Below are positions 13,910 to 21,331 of a DNA stretch of 28,647 nucleotides, piece after piece; position 1 is the first letter of the stretch, and each line of letters starts with the position of its first letter. This stretch comes from Miltoncostaea sp036826475 (GTDB taxonomy: Bacteria > Actinomycetota > Thermoleophilia > Miltoncostaeales > Miltoncostaeaceae). The notes beneath the pieces were generated by a model. The model was not told the origin of the DNA. It did not search any database and saw only the letters and a program-made list of their open reading frames with translations. The stretch is taken from positions 1-28,647 of the forward strand of contig DAISWG010000048.1 in NCBI GenBank assembly GCA_036826475.1, written 5' to 3'. The position numbers were made by a program, and so were the translations under genes.

Positions 13910-14734
13910 GTGAGCGAGCCGTCGCGCGCCAACCGCCTGGGGGGCATGGCCCTCGCCAACGGCCTCCTGGTCCACGGCCCGCGCCACTGGGCCGCCGCGG
14001 TGCGCGACGACGACGGCCGGGTGATCGTGGCGTCCGGCAAGAAGCACCTGTTCCGGGCCGGCCCGCTCACCGACCTGCCGCTCGCGCGCGGCCTGGTGCG
14101 GCTGGGCGAGGCGTTCGCGGTCCTGCCGTCGGTGCGGCGGGGGCTGCCGCAGGCGCGGTTCGCGATGGAGGACCGGCGCACGATCTCGATCGCCATCGGC
14201 GCCACCGCGGTCGCCGCCGTGGCGCGCCGCCGGATCCGCTCGGTGCTGGCGCAGGAGGCCGTCGGCGCCGTCGCGGGGCTGGCGCCGGCGATGCTGACGC
14301 TCCGCGGGTCGCGCGCGGCGGTCTGGCACGCCGTGGAGCACAAGAGCATCGCCGCGTACGAGGCCGGCGGCGCGGACGAGGTGGCCCCCGCCCACGACCC
14401 CGCCAAGCAGCACGACCCCTGCGGCAGCAACCTGATCCTGCCGCTGCTCGTGTCGTCCACGATCGGCAACTGGGTCGCGCGGCGCACCCTGCCCGGCCGG
14501 GCCCTCGGCGGCCGCACCGTGATCGCCGCGATCAGCATCGGCTCGGCCGTCGAGATGTTCTCGTTCTCCGCCCGCCGGCCGGAGCACCCGGTGTCGCGGC
14601 TCATCCACGGGGTGGGCCACGCCATGCAGGCGGGCTTCGCCACCACGGAGCCCAGCCCCGGGGACATGCTCGTCGGCCGCGCGGCGATGGAGGCCCTGCT
14701 GCGCGCCGAGGAGGCGGACGGGGCGCCCGCGTAG
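13910..14734 (+). CDS. DUF1385 (YqhQ-like) integral membrane protein
   Basis: A 274-residue protein with the DUF1385 landmarks in order: GGMALANGLLVHGPRHWAAAVR at the N-terminus, HAVEHKSIAAYEAG in the middle (the conserved His-x2-Glu-His-Lys motif), and KQHDPCGSNLILPLLVSS, followed by hydrophobic C-terminal segments. The family is widespread in Gram-positive bacteria, membrane-associated and of unknown function; the His/Glu residues suggest metal binding. It begins at GTG 13910, 6 bases after a TAACCT hexamer. The SRPBCC gene follows 3 bases after its stop. Confidence 0.87.
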   Translation: MSEPSRANRLGGMALANGLLVHGPRHWAAAVRDDDGRVIVASGKKHLFRAGPLTDLPLARGLVRLGEAFAVLPSVRRGLPQARFAMEDRRTISIAIGATAVAAVARRRIRSVLAQEAVGAVAGLAPAMLTLRGSRAAVWHAVEHKSIAAYEAGGADEVAPAHDPAKQHDPCGSNLILPLLVSSTIGNWVARRTLPGRALGGRTVIAAISIGSAVEMFSFSARRPEHPVSRLIHGVGHAMQAGFATTEPSPGDMLVGRAAMEALLRAEEADGAPA

Positions 14735-14737
14735 CCC

Positions 14738-15163
14738 ATGTCGGTCGTGGTGACGGTGGTGGCGCCCGCCCCGCCGGAGGTCGCATGGGCGCGGTGGAGC
14801 GACATCGCGCGCTGGCCGGAGTGGAACCCGCACTGCGTCGCCGCGGCGCTGGAGGGGCCCCTCGAACCCGGCACGCGCCTGGACCTGAAGCTCCTGCACC
14901 CGCGCGGGCGGGAGTTCTACACGCGGCCGGTGCTGACGGTGGTCGAGCCGAACCGGCGCCTGGAGTGGGAGGCGCGGGGGCTGGGCCTGCGGGCGTCGAC
15001 GCGCACGGCGTTCGCCCCCGAGCCGGACGGGACCCGGGTGACGATCGAGGCCGACGCGTCGGGCGCGATGGCCTTCGCCTACCGCGTCGGCATGACGGAC
15101 CGGACGCAGGCACTAATCTACGTCGGCATGCTCGACGCGCTCACCGACAGCGTCCGCGCCTGA
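14738..15163 (+). CDS. SRPBCC (START-like/polyketide cyclase) family protein
   Basis: A 141-residue protein with the SRPBCC helix-grip pattern: VVAPAPPEVAWARWSDIARWPEWNPHCVAAALEGPLEPGTRL, a beta-sheet core (VVEPNRRLEWEARGL), and a long C-terminal helix. These proteins bind small hydrophobic ligands in a deep cavity. The ligand cannot be read from the sequence. It lies 3 bases after the DUF1385 gene and 7 bases before the YcnI-like gene, so it is part of the same run of genes. Confidence 0.85.
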   Translation: MSVVVTVVAPAPPEVAWARWSDIARWPEWNPHCVAAALEGPLEPGTRLDLKLLHPRGREFYTRPVLTVVEPNRRLEWEARGLGLRASTRTAFAPEPDGTRVTIEADASGAMAFAYRVGMTDRTQALIYVGMLDALTDSVRA

Positions 15164-15170
15164 GGCGCAC

Positions 15171-15842
15171 GTGAGACGCGTCGTCGCGGGCCTGTCGGCC
15201 CTGCTCGCCACGCTCGCGCTGGCGGGCACCGCCAGCGCCCACGTGGACGTCCTGCCGGCCGAGATCGTGCAGGACCAGTCGACCGAGCTCACGATCCGGG
15301 TGCCGAACGAGCGCACCGACGCCGACACCGTCCGCGTACGGGTGGGCATCCCCGAGCAGGTCACGGTGTACTCCCTCGGCCCCGCCCCGCCCGGCTGGAA
15401 GGTCACCCCGATCCGGGGCGCGAACGGCAAGTTCGCGACGCTCGTCTTCAGCGGCGGCCGCATCCCGCCGAGCCGGTACGCCGACTTCACCGTCCTCGCG
15501 ACGGCGTTCCGGTCCGGTCAGGCGGTGTGGCCGGTGGTGCAGGCGTACTCCGACGGCAAGGACAAGCCGTGGACGGGTCCGCCGGAGAAGCCCGGCGAGG
15601 AGAGCGCGGAGACCGGCCCCACCGATCCGGGGCCCGCGGCGGCGCAGACGATCCTGGAGCCCGGGCAGGCGCCCGCGACCGGCGCGACGGGCGGCGGGGG
15701 CTCGGGCGGCGGCGACTCCGACGCCGCCATCTGGCTCGGCGTGATCGCCATCGGCATCGCCGCGCTCGCCGTCCTGGCCACCGGCTTCCTCTGGTCCACC
15801 CGGCCGGCGACGCTCCCCGAGGACGACGAGGAGGACGAGTGA
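15171..15842 (+). CDS. YcnI-like (DUF1775) membrane-anchored copper-binding protein
   Basis: A 223-residue protein. A signal peptide (residues 1-23) ends TASA|HVDVLPAE, so cleavage would leave His24 as the N-terminal residue. In YcnI that histidine plus a nearby conserved Trp (here PPGWKV) forms the copper site. The DUF1775 domain spans ~24-130. A Pro/Gly/Ser linker, a membrane helix (~188-210) and an acidic cytoplasmic tail follow. YcnI usually sits beside a copper transporter; none is present here. It starts at GTG 15171, and its stop overlaps the pncB GTG (GTGA), an unexpected pairing with NAD salvage. Confidence 0.87.
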   Translation: MRRVVAGLSALLATLALAGTASAHVDVLPAEIVQDQSTELTIRVPNERTDADTVRVRVGIPEQVTVYSLGPAPPGWKVTPIRGANGKFATLVFSGGRIPPSRYADFTVLATAFRSGQAVWPVVQAYSDGKDKPWTGPPEKPGEESAETGPTDPGPAAAQTILEPGQAPATGATGGGGSGGGDSDAAIWLGVIAIGIAALAVLATGFLWSTRPATLPEDDEEDE

Positions 15843-16933
15843 GCACGTTGCGGCGCTCGCGCCTCGAGCCGGCGACGTTCGCGCTGCCGGTGGAGAAGAT
15901 GCGCGACGGCTACTACAGCGACGCGTACTTCACCTTCACCCGCGACGTGCTGGAGTACGACGGCCACCGGCCGGACGTGCTGATGCAGGTGTTCCAGCGG
16001 GAGTCGTCCGTGCTCGGCGGCATCGACGAGGCCCTCGCCATCCTGCGGCTCTGCTCCGGCCGGCGCCTCCCCGACGGCGGCTGGGAGGACGGCTGGGACC
16101 GGCTGGAGGTCCGGGCGCTCCACGACGGCGACGAGATCGAGCCGTGGGAGACCGTGATGACGATCCGCGGCGACTACAGCCTCTTCGCCCACCTCGAGAC
16201 CCTCTACCTGGGCGTCCTGGCGCGGCGGACGCTGATCAGCCGCAACGTGCGCGACGTGGTGGAGGCCGCCGGCGGCAAGCCGATCCTGTACTTCCCCGCG
16301 CGCTTCGACCACTGGCAGGTGCAGACGGGCGATGGGTGGGCCGCGCACATCGCCGGCGCCATCGGCGTGTCGACCGACGCCCAGGCGTCGTGGTGGGGCG
16401 GCAAGGGCATGGGCACCGTCCCCCACGGGCTCATCGCGGCCTACGGCGGCGACACGGTGCAGGCGGCGCGCAGGTTCGCCGACCGCTTCGCCGACCAGCT
16501 CAGCGTGACGGTGCTGGTCGACTTCGAGAACGACTCGGTGCGCACCGCCCTGGAGGTGGCCGACGCGCTCGGCCCGCGGCTGTGGGGGGTCCGCCTGGAC
16601 ACGAGCAGCACGATGGTCGACCGCTCCCTCTGGCACGAGATGGGGCGCTTCCGCCCGACCGGCGTGGTGCCGGAGCTCGTGTGGAAGGTGCGGCGGGCGC
16701 TCGACGACGCCGGCCACGGGGGCGTCCGCATCGTCGCGTCCGGCGGGTTCGACGCCGGGCGCATCCGGGCCTTCGAGTCGGCGGGCGTGCCGGTCGACGC
16801 CTACGGCGTGGGCACGTCGCTGCTGCAGGGGTCGAACGACTTCACCGCCGACGTCGTGCGCAACGGCGGCGTCCCGTGCGCGAAGGTGGGCCGCGAGGAG
16901 CGTCCCAACCCGCGGCTGGAGGCGGTGGGGTGA
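15839..16933 (+). CDS. pncB: Nicotinate phosphoribosyltransferase
   Basis: A 364-residue type II phosphoribosyltransferase of the NAD salvage pathway (nicotinate + PRPP + ATP to nicotinate mononucleotide). Landmarks: EKMRDGYYSDAYFTFTRDVL at the N-terminus (the region with the substrate tyrosine), the middle GVSTDAQASWWGGKGMGTVPH, and a barrel with VRLDTSS and RIVASGGFDAGRI then DAYGVGTSL, which bind the ribose phosphate. Length fits the short form seen in archaea and several actinobacteria. It starts at GTG 15839, overlapping the YcnI-like stop. Its TGA overlaps the epimerase GTG (GTGA). The quinolinate enzyme NadC is structurally related, but the sequence pattern favours nicotinate. Confidence 0.85.
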   Translation: MSTLRRSRLEPATFALPVEKMRDGYYSDAYFTFTRDVLEYDGHRPDVLMQVFQRESSVLGGIDEALAILRLCSGRRLPDGGWEDGWDRLEVRALHDGDEIEPWETVMTIRGDYSLFAHLETLYLGVLARRTLISRNVRDVVEAAGGKPILYFPARFDHWQVQTGDGWAAHIAGAIGVSTDAQASWWGGKGMGTVPHGLIAAYGGDTVQAARRFADRFADQLSVTVLVDFENDSVRTALEVADALGPRLWGVRLDTSSTMVDRSLWHEMGRFRPTGVVPELVWKVRRALDDAGHGGVRIVASGGFDAGRIRAFESAGVPVDAYGVGTSLLQGSNDFTADVVRNGGVPCAKVGREERPNPRLEAVG

Positions 16934-17355
16934 GCGCCGCCCTGGGGCCGATCCACCACGTCGGCTACGTCGTCGCCGACCTCGACGCCGCCGTGGCCGA
17001 GCTGCAGCGGACGCTGCCGCTGGAGGTGACGGTGCGCGAGACCATGGAGGCCCAGGGCGTGGAGGCCGTGATGTGCGAGGGCGCCGGCGGCGCGGTGGAG
17101 CTGATCCGCCCCCTCGACGCGGACGGCGCGATCGCCCGCTTCATGGCGAAGCGGGGCGAGGGCTTCCACCACGTGGCGTTCGCGGTGCCGGACATCGAGG
17201 CCGCCCTCGAGGAGCTGCGCGGCCGCGGCGCGGAGCTCATCGACCAGCACGGCCGCGTCGGCCTCGGCGGCCACGTGGTCGCGTTCGTCCACCCGCGCTC
17301 GACGCTCGGCGTGCTGACCGAGTTGATCGAGGCCCACGGCCAGACCGGTCGGTAG
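16930..17355 (+). CDS. mce: Methylmalonyl-CoA epimerase (VOC superfamily)
   Basis: A 141-residue glyoxalase/VOC protein with two beta-alpha-beta-beta-beta units. Metal ligands are visible at conserved places: the His pair in GPIHHVGYVV, the His pair in GEGFHHVAFAVPDI, and the final Glu in GVLTELIE. The segments EAVMCEG, VELIRPLD and the spacing match methylmalonyl-CoA epimerase, which interconverts the (S) and (R) epimers on the propionyl-CoA to succinyl-CoA route. No mutase genes are in this window. It starts at GTG 16930 (GTGA with pncB). Confidence 0.9.
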   Translation: MSAALGPIHHVGYVVADLDAAVAELQRTLPLEVTVRETMEAQGVEAVMCEGAGGAVELIRPLDADGAIARFMAKRGEGFHHVAFAVPDIEAALEELRGRGAELIDQHGRVGLGGHVVAFVHPRSTLGVLTELIEAHGQTGR

Positions 17356-17358
17356 ACT
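17353..17358 (+). promoter_or_regulatory. -10 element TAGACT before the small gene at 17366
   Basis: TAGACT begins with the stop codon of mce and ends 7 bases before the ATG at 17366, matching the leaderless arrangement seen elsewhere in the window. Confidence 0.4.
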
Positions 17359-17365
17359 CGCCCGC

Positions 17366-17593
17366 ATGGCGACACGGCGCATCGAGCTCGGCTTCGAGGG
17401 CGGCACCTTCCTGCGGCTGTCCGTGGACGAGGGTGCGGTGTCCGAGATGACCGCGGCCCTCAAGAACGGCAGCGGCCCCCAGTGGCGCGAGATCGTCGCC
17501 GAGGAGGGCACGTACCTCATCGACCAGAGCGAGTTGCTGTACGTGCGCCTGCCGCCCCGTGAGCCGGGGCGCGTCGGCTTCGGCGGCGAGTAG
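17366..17593 (+). CDS. Small hypothetical protein upstream of ychF
   Basis: A 75-residue beta-rich protein (starts MATRRIELGFEGGTFLRLSVDEG) with no family I recognise. G/C third-position bias is strong, the start is supported by a TAGACT hexamer 7 bases upstream, and the ORF fills the space between mce and ychF with 6 bases left before the ychF CTG, so it is very likely real. It has no signal peptide or membrane segment. Regular hydrophobic spacing (YLIDQSELLYVRL) suggests a compact domain. Confidence 0.7.
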   Translation: MATRRIELGFEGGTFLRLSVDEGAVSEMTAALKNGSGPQWREIVAEEGTYLIDQSELLYVRLPPREPGRVGFGGE

Positions 17594-17599
17594 GGCACC

Positions 17600-18676
17600 C
17601 TGGACCTCGGCCTCGTCGGGCGGGCCAACGCCGGCAAGACCGCCCTGTTCGTGCTGGTGACCGGCGCCGACGCCGAGGTCGCCCCCTACCCGTTCACCAC
17701 CCGCGAGCCGGCGCGCGCGATGGCCGACGTGCCCGACCCGCGGCTCGACGCGATCGCCGACGCCCAGGACATCCCGAAGCGGGTCCCCGCGCAGGTGCAG
17801 CTGGTCGACATCGCCGGCCTCGCCGCCGGCGCCGGCACCGGCGAGGGGCTCGGCGGCGCGGCGCTCGGGCAGCTGCGCCAGGTCGACGCGCTGCTGCACG
17901 TTGTGCGCGCGTTCGCGAACGCCGAGGTGCCGCATCCGGAGGAGCGGGTCGACCCGGTTGCCGACGCTGAGGCGGTCGACCTGGAGCTGGCGGTCGCCGA
18001 CCGCGAGCAGGTGGAGCGCCGCCTGGAGCGGGTGCGCAAGGGCGCACGCGCGGGCGAGAAGGGCGCCGCCGCCGAGCTCGCCGCCCTGGAGCTGGTGGCG
18101 CAGGCGCTCGACGCCGGTCGTCCCGCGCGCCTCGTCCCCGACGAGGCGGCCCGCGCCGTGGCCCTCGAGATGGGCCTGCTGACGGCGAAGCCGGTGCTGT
18201 ACATCGCGAACACCGACGAGGAGCTGGAGCCGCCCGCCGGCCTCGCGGCGCACGCCGAGGCGCAGGGCGCCCAGGCCCTGGCGCTCCCGGTTGGCCTGGA
18301 GCTGGAGCTCGCGGCGATGGACCCCGCGGAGGCCGCCGAGCTGGCCGCCGACCTGGAACTGGGCGACACCCGCGGCGCCGACGCGGTGGTGCAGGCCGCG
18401 TACCGGCTCCTCGACCTGGTCACGTTCTTCACCGGCTCCGGCCCGCCGGAGGCCCGTGCATGGCCGATCCCTCGCGGCACGGCCGCCCCCGCCGCCTCCG
18501 GGAAGATCCACTCGGACATGGAGCGCGGGTTCATCCGCGCCGAGGTCATCCCGTGGGACGCCCTGGTGGAGGCCGGCTCCTGGGCCCGGGCCCGCGAGAA
18601 CGCGACGCTCCGGACCGAGGGCAAGGACTACGTCGTCCAGGAGGGCGACGTGATGCAGATCCGCTTCAACGTGTGA
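17600..18676 (+). CDS. ychF: YchF/OLA1-family P-loop ATPase, apparent CTG start
   Basis: A 358-residue Obg-related P-loop protein that hydrolyses ATP and associates with ribosomes. Landmarks: G1 GRANAGKT at ~7-14, switch region PYPFTT, G3 DIAGL, the YchF-specific NTDE in place of NKxD, and a C-terminal TGS domain (GKIHSDMERGFIRAEVIPW, then KDYVVQEGDVMQIRFNV). An in-frame TAG at 17591 leaves only GGC ACC before CTG GAC CTC GGC CTC GTC GGG, which aligns exactly with the usual M-x-L-G-I-V-G start, so CTG at 17600 is the start. The next GTG would remove the P-loop. The G1 motif and following helix (ALFVLVTG) differ from the usual TLFNALTG. It follows the small gene by 6 bases. Confidence 0.9.
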   Translation: MDLGLVGRANAGKTALFVLVTGADAEVAPYPFTTREPARAMADVPDPRLDAIADAQDIPKRVPAQVQLVDIAGLAAGAGTGEGLGGAALGQLRQVDALLHVVRAFANAEVPHPEERVDPVADAEAVDLELAVADREQVERRLERVRKGARAGEKGAAAELAALELVAQALDAGRPARLVPDEAARAVALEMGLLTAKPVLYIANTDEELEPPAGLAAHAEAQGAQALALPVGLELELAAMDPAEAAELAADLELGDTRGADAVVQAAYRLLDLVTFFTGSGPPEARAWPIPRGTAAPAASGKIHSDMERGFIRAEVIPWDALVEAGSWARARENATLRTEGKDYVVQEGDVMQIRFNV

Positions 18677-18677
18677 C

Positions 18678-18709
18678 GGGGGGCGGCGGCGTCGCCGCCG
18701 CCGCCCCTC
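18678..18709. terminator. Strong GC hairpin between convergent ychF and VWA genes
   Basis: A 13-bp stem (18678-18690 with 18697-18709, one G-U pair) with a 6-base loop fills the gap between two converging genes. It lacks a U-tract but is well placed to end transcription from both sides. Confidence 0.5.
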
Positions 18710-18718
18710 CGCACCGCC

Positions 18719-20305
18719 CTACCGCTTCTTCTGGACGGTCACCGTCGTGGTGGCCTTGTCGAGCTTCCCGCCGGTGGGCAGGCGCTGCACCGTGACCCGC
18801 CAGAGGCCGGCCTTCGGCTTCAGGACCTCGATGAACGAGAAGGTCTTGCCGCGGACCAGTCGCACGTTCTTGCCGCTGTTCCGGGCGAAGACCTTGCCGC
18901 CCGGCTGGACGGCGCGGATCGTGTACTTGCCCTGGCCGAAGCTCACGAAGAACGTGGCCTTGCGCTGGTTCTTCGTGATGCGGCGCGAGAACGTCTTGGT
19001 CTGCCCCACCCTGAAGGTGGCCGTCTTCTTCAGCACCGTCGTCGCGCCGGACGTGCGGCCGCGGCACTGGAAGTAGAGGTTCTCGAGCTCGTTGTTGGTC
19101 GGCGTCGACGCGACGGGAGGCCCGCCGGTCTCGGAGGCGATCCGCTTGAGGCGCGCGACGTCGGCCTGCGTGAAGCCGGCCGTGCCGAGTCGCACCACGC
19201 AGATGGGCCACGCGCGGCCGGTGCCGTTGAACGCGAACCGCAGGTGGACGTTGTTGTAGGTCCCGGCGTTGTGGGCGCCGTCGGTCAGGAAGATCGCGGC
19301 CTTCGGCGTGCTCGGGTTGAGGGGGTCCGCGGCGAGGGCGTCGAACGCCGCCCCGAGGCCCACGTTGTAGTCGGTGCCGCCGCGGTTGACGATCCGCTTG
19401 CGGGCCAGCGACTTCAGCTGGTTCTTGGTCGCGACGCCGGCGATCGTCGTGCGCGGGAAGAGCTCCTGGAACTGGTCGTCGAAGCCGGTTCCCACGAGCC
19501 GGTCGCCCTGGTCGGCCAGGTCGACCAGCAGCTGCACCGCGTCCTTGCGGCGGAACGTCGGGTCGGTGCCGCCCATCGATCCGGAGATGTCCACGATCGC
19601 CGCCAGGTCGGTCGGGCCGCTCGGCGGGTTGGGGTTGTTGACCGTGCCGGCGACGAGCGTCGCGATGGTGCGCGTCGATGCGGCGCCGCCGTCGGTGTAC
19701 GTCAGGTTGAGCGGGCCGTTGTACGACGCCGGCGCGGTGAGCGTCAGCAGGTTGTCGTCGCTGCCGCCGCCGACGGGGGTGCCGTCCTGCAGGGTCAGCA
19801 CGAAGTTGCTGGCGCTGAACGGGGCGAGCACCCGCAGGTAGGTGACGCCGCCGGGGGGCGACAGCACCTGACCGCGCTCCGGCCACGCGTTGCCGGACGG
19901 CTCGGGCTGGCCGCTGGGCGCGAAGGCCGTGGAGCAGAAGAAGAACGGGTCGAGCGTCAGGTTCTGGACCGCGCCGTCGTTCACGGGCCCGGCCGTGGCC
20001 GAGAGGTCGGTCGACCCCGATGGACGGCAGCCGTCGTAGAGGGTCGCCGTCAGGGTGAACGGGGGTGCGGGCGTCCCGAAGAACGTGAGCGAGTAGGCGC
20101 CGTTGGCGTCGGTGGTGTCCGAGTCGGCGAAGCTGCCGTCCGCCTCGGTCGCCCGAACGCTCACGCCGGGGACGGGGACGCCGGCGGAGTTGGTCACCTT
20201 GCCGGTGACCGCACCGAGCGCCGAGCCCGAGGCGACGAGGGTGAGGAGGCCCGCGAGCAGCGCGGACCGCACGACGAGGCGCGAGCGCGCCGGGGTGGGT
20301 GTCAT
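18719..20305 (-). CDS. Secreted von Willebrand factor A domain protein with carboxypeptidase-regulatory-like domain
   Basis: A 528-residue exported protein. The signal peptide spans ~1-31 (ends SGSALGA). Residues ~32-120 form a CarboxypepD_reg/Ig-like beta-sandwich (VTGKVTNSAGVPVPGVSV, DANGAYSL). A second beta region follows to ~225. The VWA domain starts at ~232 with the MIDAS motif DISGS (239-243) and continues with GGTDYNVGLGAAFDAL and AIFLTDGAHNAGT. The C-terminal ~120 residues are basic and beta-rich. VWA domains bind proteins or matrix through a metal ion; the partner is unknown. The ATG at 20305 is preceded by GAAGGGA. Cysteines in the beta region suggest an oxidised extracellular location. 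Upstream (20306-20458) is a 153-base gap with no clear promoter. Confidence 0.85.
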   Translation of the reverse strand: MTPTPARSRLVVRSALLAGLLTLVASGSALGAVTGKVTNSAGVPVPGVSVRATEADGSFADSDTTDANGAYSLTFFGTPAPPFTLTATLYDGCRPSGSTDLSATAGPVNDGAVQNLTLDPFFFCSTAFAPSGQPEPSGNAWPERGQVLSPPGGVTYLRVLAPFSASNFVLTLQDGTPVGGGSDDNLLTLTAPASYNGPLNLTYTDGGAASTRTIATLVAGTVNNPNPPSGPTDLAAIVDISGSMGGTDPTFRRKDAVQLLVDLADQGDRLVGTGFDDQFQELFPRTTIAGVATKNQLKSLARKRIVNRGGTDYNVGLGAAFDALAADPLNPSTPKAAIFLTDGAHNAGTYNNVHLRFAFNGTGRAWPICVVRLGTAGFTQADVARLKRIASETGGPPVASTPTNNELENLYFQCRGRTSGATTVLKKTATFRVGQTKTFSRRITKNQRKATFFVSFGQGKYTIRAVQPGGKVFARNSGKNVRLVRGKTFSFIEVLKPKAGLWRVTVQRLPTGGKLDKATTTVTVQKKR

Positions 20306-20380
20306 CCGAGGGTCCCTTCGTACGTGACGGCCGGGAGGACGCCGCCGAGGGCGCCGGCCGATCCGCAACCTATCCGCGGC

Positions 20381-20396
20381 GCCGATCGATATCGGC
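20381..20396. promoter_or_regulatory. Inverted repeat upstream of the VWA gene
   Basis: GCCGAT (20381-20386) and ATCGGC (20391-20396) form a perfect 6-bp inverted repeat around CGAT in the AT-richest part of the gap upstream of the VWA gene. It could be an operator. Support is positional only. Confidence 0.25.
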
Positions 20397-20458
20397 TCGA
20401 CCAAGGACCAGCGTTTCTCGGCCGTCGGTCGAGGTTGCGCGACCGCCGCTCCGCCGGA

Positions 20459-21331
20459 TCACCCCTCGACGGGCCCCGGACCCTCCAGGCGCGACTTGAC
20501 GGCGGTCTCGAGCGAATTCGCCCTCCAGAGGGCCAGCGCCTCGGGGCTCGCCGCGCCGGGGGCCTGCCCCGGCGGGGGCCCGTGGTGCCAGTCGATGGCG
20601 TGCAGCAGCTCCGCCCGCCGCACCGCCGGCAGACCCGCCCGCCGGGCGGCGTCGCCGACGATCTCGTGGCCGATCGCCACGTGCCCGAGGAGCCGCCCCT
20701 CGTCGGTCAGTTCGAACGTCGCGCCCAGCCGGAACGCGCGGGCGTGGCCCAGGTCGTGCACGAGCGCCGCCGCCAGGAGCAGGTCGGCGTCGAGCCGCGG
20801 GTGCCACTGGGTGAGCGCCTGCACCACCGACGCCACCCCCACGGTGTGCTCCACCAGCCCGCCCATGTACGCGTGGTGGCCGGAGCGGGTGCACGGCATG
20901 GTGCGCCACGCCCGCGCCAGGTCGTCGTCGCCGGTCAGCGCGTCCAGCACCGCCCGCAGCCCGGGGTCGGCCACCTCGTCGGCCAGGTGGAGGACGAAGC
21001 CGAACAGCTCGTCGGGGTCGCGGTGGCTGCGCGGCAGCAGGTCCGCGGCCTCGGCCTCGTCGCCGGCGGCCCGCAGGTGGCTGACGATCACGCTGCGGCG
21101 GCCGTCGCGCTCGGTGACCCGGCCGCTGACGCGCACGCGGTCGCCCTCGGCGAACTGCTCGCCGAACCAGTCGGCCTCGTCGAACACCATCGCCGGGACC
21201 GTGCCGGTGGCGTCCGCCAGCGTCAGCGCCAGGAACGGCTTGCCCTGGCGCGACAGCCTCCGCTCCTTGCGGCGCACGGCGAACACCCCCTCCAGGGGCG
21301 CCCCCGCCTCCAGCGAGCCGATCGCCGTCAC
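20459..21331 (-). CDS. OB-fold + HD-domain 3'-5' exonuclease, YhaM-like
   Basis: A 290-residue protein. Residues ~1-95 form an OB-fold nucleic-acid-binding domain (LEGVFAVRRKERRLSRQGKPFLALTLADATG). The HD phosphohydrolase domain follows with HHAYMGGLVEHTVGVASVV, ALVHDLGHARAF, GHVAIGHEIV and HAIDWHHG, giving a full set of metal-binding His/Asp residues. The same order occurs in YhaM/CBF1, which degrade RNA and single-stranded DNA from the 3' end. It starts at GTG 21331, overlapping the helicase TGA (GTGA), so it is co-translated with the UvrD-type nuclease and may work with it on DNA ends; that link is inference. Confidence 0.87.
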   Translation of the reverse strand: MTAIGSLEAGAPLEGVFAVRRKERRLSRQGKPFLALTLADATGTVPAMVFDEADWFGEQFAEGDRVRVSGRVTERDGRRSVIVSHLRAAGDEAEAADLLPRSHRDPDELFGFVLHLADEVADPGLRAVLDALTGDDDLARAWRTMPCTRSGHHAYMGGLVEHTVGVASVVQALTQWHPRLDADLLLAAALVHDLGHARAFRLGATFELTDEGRLLGHVAIGHEIVGDAARRAGLPAVRRAELLHAIDWHHGPPPGQAPGAASPEALALWRANSLETAVKSRLEGPGPVEG

